Source of the DNA: Candidatus Aminicenantota bacterium
GTDB taxonomy: Bacteria > Acidobacteriota > Aminicenantia > Aminicenantales > Aminicenantaceae
Length of the DNA: 19,360 bases
Assembly: GCA_030607635.1 (NCBI GenBank)
Contig: JAUWJP010000008.1
Span: 1 to 19,360, forward strand
Direction: 5' to 3'
The notes beneath the pieces were generated by a model. That model had not been told where the DNA came from and made no database searches. It worked only from the letters and a program-made list of their open reading frames with translations. The first letter of the stretch is position 1. Each line of letters opens with the position of its first letter. Positions 16,024 to 19,360 of the stretch are shown one piece after another. A program made the translations under genes and the position numbers.

Positions 16024-16671
16024 ATGTATAAAAGAATAGCTTTTATCATCGCTTTTATATGTGTTGTATGGGTGAATTATGCCTGCGTTGGACAAGAGGA
16101 AAATATTCGCTGGGTTACCTTAAAAGATATTGCTAGAAGTCTGGAGAATCAACCACCGATGAATGTTGGATTCGATATTGATGATACCGTGTTGTTTTCT
16201 AGCCCCGGTTATTACTATGGACGGCAGAAGTATTCCCCAGGAAACAAGGCTTTTGCAATTATGGAAGAATTTTGGAATGAAATGAACAACGGGCTTGATC
16301 AATTCAGTCTTCCTAAAGAATGTGCCCAGAAGTTGATTGAATTGCATAAAAAAAGGGGGGACTCAATTTATTTCATAACAGCGAGAACAAAAACAGAATC
16401 AGTCACTGAACTTCTTGAGAAAACTTTTGATTTAGGAAATCTCAATAAAGTGATTTTTACTGGCATCAAGTTGGGCGAAAATTTAAAGATCAAACCGATT
16501 AAAGAAAATAAAATTCAAATATTTTACGGAGATGCAGATTCTGATATAGAAGCTGCTTTTGAAGCGGGCATCCGTGCCATCAGAATTATGCGTGCTGTAA
16601 ATTCTACAAACAAACCTTTGCCCCACAACGGAATCTTCGGAGAAGAAGTCCTGGTGAATTCAGAGTATTGA
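16024..16671 (+). CDS. aphA: Class B acid phosphatase, AphA type (HAD superfamily), exported
   Basis: This 215-aa protein closely follows E. coli AphA, a periplasmic non-specific phosphatase and phosphotransferase. Shared features include PPMNVGFDIDDTVLFSSPG (44-62) with nucleophile D51 and acid D53, FWNEMNNGLDQFSLPKE (83-99), the motif II threonine T119 in YFITAR, IFYGDADSD (166-174) supplying the metal-binding acids, and the C-terminal NSTNKPLPHNGIFGEEV..VNSEY. An N-terminal hydrophobic segment (4-18) is a signal peptide. C21 follows NYA, which is not a normal lipobox because residue -3 is Asn, so signal peptidase I processing is more likely. Residues 20 onward start the mature enzyme. Ribosome site AAAGGAG is well placed. 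This family is best known from enteric and related bacteria, so transfer is possible. Confidence 0.96.
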   Translation: MYKRIAFIIAFICVVWVNYACVGQEENIRWVTLKDIARSLENQPPMNVGFDIDDTVLFSSPGYYYGRQKYSPGNKAFAIMEEFWNEMNNGLDQFSLPKECAQKLIELHKKRGDSIYFITARTKTESVTELLEKTFDLGNLNKVIFTGIKLGENLKIKPIKENKIQIFYGDADSDIEAAFEAGIRAIRIMRAVNSTNKPLPHNGIFGEEVLVNSEY

Positions 16672-16685
16672 AAACGTCTATTTTT

Positions 16686-16719
16686 ATCCTAAAATGCCCG
16701 CAGCATTTTCCTAGAGGAT
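16686..16719. terminator. Hairpin between convergent aphA and the small membrane-protein gene
   Basis: AAAATGC (16691-16697) and GCATTTT (16703-16709) form a 7-bp stem with a 5-nt loop. ATCCT (16686-16690) and AGGAT (16715-16719) extend it with a one-sided bulge. It lies 15 nt after the aphA stop. There is no strong T-tract on the plus strand, so a bidirectional terminator is likely but not certain. Confidence 0.4.
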
Positions 16720-16917
16720 CTTTCTAGTAGATTCTACAGCAAGTTCATAAGATTTTTAAGAATATAACTTCATCTAATGCCAGAACCTTCTGGAACATTC
16801 AATGTTTTTAAGGGGGAAAAAGGGGGCAACCATTTTTTACGGGATTAGAAAAGATAGTGGGATAGGAGACGTTAGAAGATTTCGGCCTCTGAATTTTTGT
16901 TATATGTGCTCGTATAT

Positions 16918-17175
16918 TTAACTGCTGTTTTCTTCTTTTTTAGCCTTTAGTTTTTCCTCTAGCTCTTTTACCTTAAGGATGAGTGTTTCTTTTTCTTTTT
17001 TCCTCATTCTTTTTAGAATTCTAACGACCACTCCCACAGTACAAGCCATAATTAGAATGGTGATAATAGCAGAAACTAAGTATGGGGACTTCATTTGCAT
17101 TGTGAGAAGGATATCCAATTGTGCTAAGAAGGATAGAATTACCAAAACAAGCAGAAACAAAATCCACCATAGCAT
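16918..17175 (-). CDS. Small membrane protein with C-terminal coiled coil (85 aa)
   Basis: Two hydrophobic helices (about 2-19 and 31-52) are followed by a strongly charged helical tail (56-85, MRKKEKETLILKVKELEEKL) with a leucine-based coiled-coil pattern. By the positive-inside rule the tail should face the cytoplasm. The ATG at 17175 has a good ribosome site, AAGGAG (minus strand, 17184-17189), 8 nt upstream and its own promoter, so the gene is likely real despite its size. I do not recognise a family. It follows the mannosylglycerate-synthase-like gene on the same strand with a 123-nt gap. Confidence 0.7.
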   Translation of the reverse strand: MLWWILFLLVLVILSFLAQLDILLTMQMKSPYLVSAIITILIMACTVGVVVRILKRMRKKEKETLILKVKELEEKLKAKKEENSS

Positions 17176-17183
17176 TTAGCACT

Positions 17184-17210
17184 CTCCTTAAGGGAAATGA
17201 AAATTCCCTT
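17184..17210 (-). promoter_or_regulatory. Leader hairpin touching the ribosome-binding site of the small membrane-protein gene
   Basis: AAGGGAA (17190-17196) and TTCCCTT (17204-17210) form a perfect 7-bp stem with a 7-nt loop, ending directly next to the AAGGAG ribosome site. The site itself lies in an alternative palindrome CCTTAAGG. This could set translation efficiency; the effect is inferred. Confidence 0.5.
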
Positions 17211-17242
17211 CTCGAGTTTAGATGCACGAATTTCTAGTATAG

Positions 17243-17272
17243 CTTATAGCAAAAGAAAACTTGAAGTCAAGT
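17243..17272 (-). promoter_or_regulatory. Promoter of the small membrane-protein gene with a palindrome over the -35
   Basis: On the minus strand TTGACT (17265-17270) and TATAAG (17243-17248) are 16 nt apart with an extended -10 TGC. A perfect 14-bp palindrome ACTTGA-AG-TCAAGT (17259-17272) covers the -35, a position suited to an operator. Confidence 0.6.
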
Positions 17273-17298
17273 GAGCATTTTATTCATATACATACTCT

Positions 17299-18510
17299 CT
17301 ATTTTGCTGCTTTCTTTTTTGCTTCGTTCACATGCAGTCCTGAATAATAGGGTTTTTGAGCTGCAAAGGCCTTGGCCTGTTCGAGTAATGCTTCTTCAAC
17401 ATACTTTGGAGTGTAACGCCACGTTATGTAATCAAAAGTCACTGAGCGTGTGAAATATAGCGGCTTAAAGGCTTCTACAATATCTTTCCTGGCTTTTGGA
17501 GAGCCATTCCTGTAAGAAAAGAGCAGCTGATAAACCAGCTGGGTCCACATCAGAATGTCAATGTTGTAAACATCGTGTTCGAACATTTTTGCCAGGTTTG
17601 AACTGGCATAATCACTTAGAATTCTTTTGAGAAGCTTCTCTCTTGGATAGTATTCTTTCCTCAATTTATCTTTTAGCTCTTTCATGTCGATCTTCAATTC
17701 CTGCGGTAGACCAAGCTCTTGAAGGCCAAATCTTTTTTTAGGGTTAGGCTTTATCACTGGAATACTCATCCAGGATGACTCTCTGGAGAGAAGGAGATCG
17801 AATAATGTTGTAATCACTTGAGTAAACATAGGTCCGAGTTTTGGCGTGCTGGCTTTGTGTATTTTTGCCCCAAGGCCTGTTTCGCAAATCTTGAAGTTGC
17901 CGAAAATGGCGTGGAGAGCCATAAAGACATCAACACCATACTGTCTTGCCTGAGGGCCCCATTTTTGCTTCAACCAGTGATTCATAAGTGCAGGGGAAAA
18001 ACCAAACTCACCACCAATAGGCTGTCGCAAATGCTCACCCAGTAAACCATAGAACAGCGGATAGCAGATATGATTGGTTATCGTTCCATCGAATTGATGC
18101 CGAGAATACAAAGGCAACACGTAATCATATCCCTTAAGAATTGGATCACCCAGGTACTTTATCCACTCAGGAGTAATCGAACGCAGATCAGCATCAACAG
18201 TTAAGGCTGCCTTTAGAGTAGCAGTATGACTTTTCGCAAACTTTAAAAAATTAAAGAAGTTATTTCCTTTACCTTTCACTCCTTCAGGAGTCGTAATGTA
18301 GTGCTTAGGATTTTTGGTATTCGTAGAAAGAAATGCTCCCTTTGTGTCGTCTTCGCTATTGTTATCAACGTTAAGAATAATTGACTTGAGATTGCCATAG
18401 TATTTTGTGAGCCCGAGATCGACCTGCTTTGTAACAAAGGATATGGTATCCGCCTCCATGTAGGAAGGAATTGCCACTATAAATTCAATACCAGACCTTA
18501 AGTTTCTCAT
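17299..18510 (-). CDS. Mannosylglycerate synthase-like glycosyltransferase (GT78/GT2-fold)
   Basis: The 403-aa length and layout match Rhodothermus marinus mannosylglycerate synthase (about 397 aa), which transfers mannose from GDP-mannose to D-glycerate in one step. Visible parts are an N-terminal GT-A fold with IPSYMEAD (14-21), GVKGKGNNF (78-86), the metal/nucleotide DXD-type motif VDADL (105-109), QPIGGEFGFS (163-172), YGVDVFMALHAI (191-202) with D194, and H218 in KIHKA. The C-terminal helical region NIDILMWTQLVYQLLFSY and FTRSVTFDYITWRY parallels the helical region of that enzyme. Related enzymes make glucosylglycerate, so donor and acceptor are not certain. AGGAGG lies 10 nt before the ATG. 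A role in compatible-solute synthesis is inferred. Confidence 0.72.
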   Translation of the reverse strand: MRNLRSGIEFIVAIPSYMEADTISFVTKQVDLGLTKYYGNLKSIILNVDNNSEDDTKGAFLSTNTKNPKHYITTPEGVKGKGNNFFNFLKFAKSHTATLKAALTVDADLRSITPEWIKYLGDPILKGYDYVLPLYSRHQFDGTITNHICYPLFYGLLGEHLRQPIGGEFGFSPALMNHWLKQKWGPQARQYGVDVFMALHAIFGNFKICETGLGAKIHKASTPKLGPMFTQVITTLFDLLLSRESSWMSIPVIKPNPKKRFGLQELGLPQELKIDMKELKDKLRKEYYPREKLLKRILSDYASSNLAKMFEHDVYNIDILMWTQLVYQLLFSYRNGSPKARKDIVEAFKPLYFTRSVTFDYITWRYTPKYVEEALLEQAKAFAAQKPYYSGLHVNEAKKKAAK

Positions 18511-18635
18511 GCGAGAAATTCCTCCTCTTCCTTTTTTCTTTTATGTTTATAAATAATCTTAGAAATTATCAAGCAAAGTCATTTCATCAATAATTTCGAT
18601 ATCTAATATGAATTCTCTCTGGTGGCCAGATGCCC

Positions 18636-18664
18636 ATTATAGGCAGATTTTATATTTTTCTCCA
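18636..18664 (-). promoter_or_regulatory. Candidate promoter of the mannosylglycerate synthase-like gene
   Basis: On the minus strand TGGAGA (18659-18664) and a perfect TATAAT (18636-18641) are 17 nt apart, giving a leader of about 120 nt. TATAAA closer to the gene lacks a well-spaced -35. Confidence 0.4.
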
Positions 18665-18994
18665 TTATTAAAAGCATTCTTTTGGATGTATTCTCTTCCG
18701 TAAGGCTTAAATCAGCTACAAGTATATTTAATTAATAGCTTTTGTCAAAAAAGTATATGGTAAGGTAAGTCTCTCCATTTCCGATATTAGAAAAGGTTAT
18801 TGGAAATATCCTCGCTCCTAATCAGTTATAATAGATTTAGAGACGCTTCCCATGATCAGACATATTCGAGTGCTGTAATGTAATCTCTGGATTCACTTAG
18901 CTGGCGCGCCTCTCTTCCCTCTCATACAGGCTAAAAATGATGAAAAATAGACGAAATTGGCATTTAAAAGCATAAATAAAAGGTTATTTTTTCC
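18665..18994. other. Intergenic DNA without a recognised gene
   Basis: Between the divergent glycosyltransferase and cold-shock genes there is AT-rich DNA with short frames only. TATAAT occurs at 18827-18832 (plus) without a good -35. I see no tRNA fold and no repeat that matches the other repeats in this window. Confidence 0.5.
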
Positions 18995-19023
18995 TTGAAT
19001 AAATTTTATTTTTAATTTATAAG
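18995..19023 (+). promoter_or_regulatory. Sigma70-type promoter of the cold-shock gene
   Basis: TTGAAT (18995-19000), exactly 17 nt of A/T-rich spacer, then TATAAG (19018-19023). Transcription should start near 19030, which leaves a leader of about 125 nt before the start codon. Confidence 0.7.
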
Positions 19024-19029
19024 TTGTAT

Positions 19030-19155
19030 TTCGATATAAGAAATGGCCCTGCTTTATCGGGGGTCGGCTTTGCTCTGAAGGATTTTCCCCTGTGACAGAG
19101 CCGCGACCTAAGGCTTGGGACCATAAGAGAAAATTAATTAAAGGAGGTCGACGCT
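19030..19155 (+). promoter_or_regulatory. Long structured 5' leader of the cold-shock gene, candidate RNA thermoswitch
   Basis: GGTCGGCT (19062-19069) can pair with AGCCG..ACC (19099-19108) as a stem of about 8 bp with a 2-nt bulge. GCTCTG (19072-19077) can instead pair with CAGAGC (19096-19101). The 3' arm CGACCT (19104-19109) is also perfectly complementary to AGGTCG (19145-19150), which includes part of the ribosome site AAGGAGGT (19141-19148). The two pairings cannot form together, which is the layout of a switch controlling access to the ribosome site. Confidence 0.5.
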
Positions 19156-19359
19156 TTGCCAAAAGGGATTGTAAAGTGGTTCAACGACAAAAAGGGATAC
19201 GGCTTCATTAAAGAGGAAGAAGGTCGGGACATATTTGTTCACTTTTCCTCTATCACCATGTCAGGCTTCAAAACCCTCGCTGAAGGCGAAGAAGTAAGTT
19301 TTGACGTGGAAGAGAGCGATCGAGGACCCGTAGCCAAGAACGTCGTTAAGTCTGAGTAA
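19156..19359 (+). CDS. Cold-shock domain protein (CspA family), TTG start
   Basis: This 67-aa single-domain protein binds single-stranded RNA and DNA and acts as an RNA chaperone. The start PKGIVKWFNDKKGYGFI contains RNP1 (KGYGFI) and DIFVHFSSI is RNP2; aromatic residues W9, F10, Y15, F17, F28, F30 match the nucleic-acid-binding face. TTG is chosen as the start because it is placed 7 nt after a near-perfect Shine-Dalgarno, AAGGAGGT, and aligns with the usual M-P-K-G start of the family; no ATG is available there. Expression is likely controlled through the long leader described separately. Confidence 0.95.
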   Translation: MPKGIVKWFNDKKGYGFIKEEEGRDIFVHFSSITMSGFKTLAEGEEVSFDVEESDRGPVAKNVVKSE

Positions 19360-19360
19360 T

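Noticed and set aside
16780..16793. CCAGAACCTTCTGG palindrome as a regulator site
   Set aside because: It is downstream of two convergent genes and not near a promoter, so an operator role is not supported.
16812..16826. GGGGGAAAAAGGGGG run and nearby palindrome AACATTCAATGTT (16794-16806)
   Set aside because: Striking by eye but short, with no clear role; only two G-runs, so a G-quadruplex within one strand is unlikely.
18893..19162. Minus-strand open frame of 89 aa
   Set aside because: It is antisense to the csp promoter and leader, and its composition looks non-coding.

Overview
This window looks like bacterial chromosome from a lineage related to Acidobacteriota, possibly Candidatus Aminicenantes. 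I base that on the gene content rather than on any marker comparison. It carries a CinA with an acidobacterial-looking N-terminus, a DUF3943 outer-membrane protein, an exported 6-bladed beta-propeller protein and a GspC-like protein, so the cell is very probably Gram-negative. Coding density is high and base composition leans AT-rich. Several genes have clear sigma70-type promoters, while many lack a strong Shine-Dalgarno site. I see no rRNA, tRNA, CRISPR array or complete insertion sequence.

Layout. (1) Positions 1-3034, minus strand, hold a tightly packed housekeeping operon rimO-pgpA-cinA. RimO and PgpA overlap by ATGA, and CinA starts 2 nt after PgpA stops and runs off the left edge. (2) asnS (3151-4443, minus) and a rhamnulose-1-phosphate aldolase-like gene (4654-5472, plus) diverge from a shared promoter region. 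The asnS promoter sits so close to the ATG that the transcript should be nearly leaderless. (3) Next come a secreted or anchored beta-propeller protein, a 135-bp REP/MITE-like repeat, a small minus-strand gene and a YbaK-family prolyl-tRNA editing deacylase. (4) Positions 7714-9174, minus strand, hold a GspC-like PDZ protein followed 21 nt later by a PrsW-type intramembrane protease. (5) After a second large inverted repeat (9292-9395) come two envelope glycosyltransferases, a GT9 gene broken by one extra T and a GT87 membrane enzyme. (6) Positions 12027-15834 hold a DUF3943 outer-membrane beta-barrel (minus) divergent from a cytoplasmic six-hairpin glycosidase (plus). (7) Positions 16024-18510 hold an AphA-type class B acid phosphatase, a small membrane/coiled-coil protein and a mannosylglycerate-synthase-like glycosyltransferase. 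(8) The right end is a cold-shock protein gene with a TTG start and a long structured leader.

How they fit together. The left part is translation and phospholipid housekeeping: S12 modification, Asn-tRNA charging, editing of mischarged tRNA-Pro and phosphatidylglycerol synthesis. The rest is mainly envelope and carbohydrate biology: glycosyltransferases, a glycosidase, an outer-membrane protein, a periplasmic phosphatase and possible compatible-solute synthesis. No single multi-gene novel system is obvious. The most interesting signals are the csp leader with mutually exclusive pairings that include the ribosome-binding site, the GspC-PrsW gene pair outside any secretion locus, the homopolymer frameshift in GT9 and the nearly leaderless asnS.
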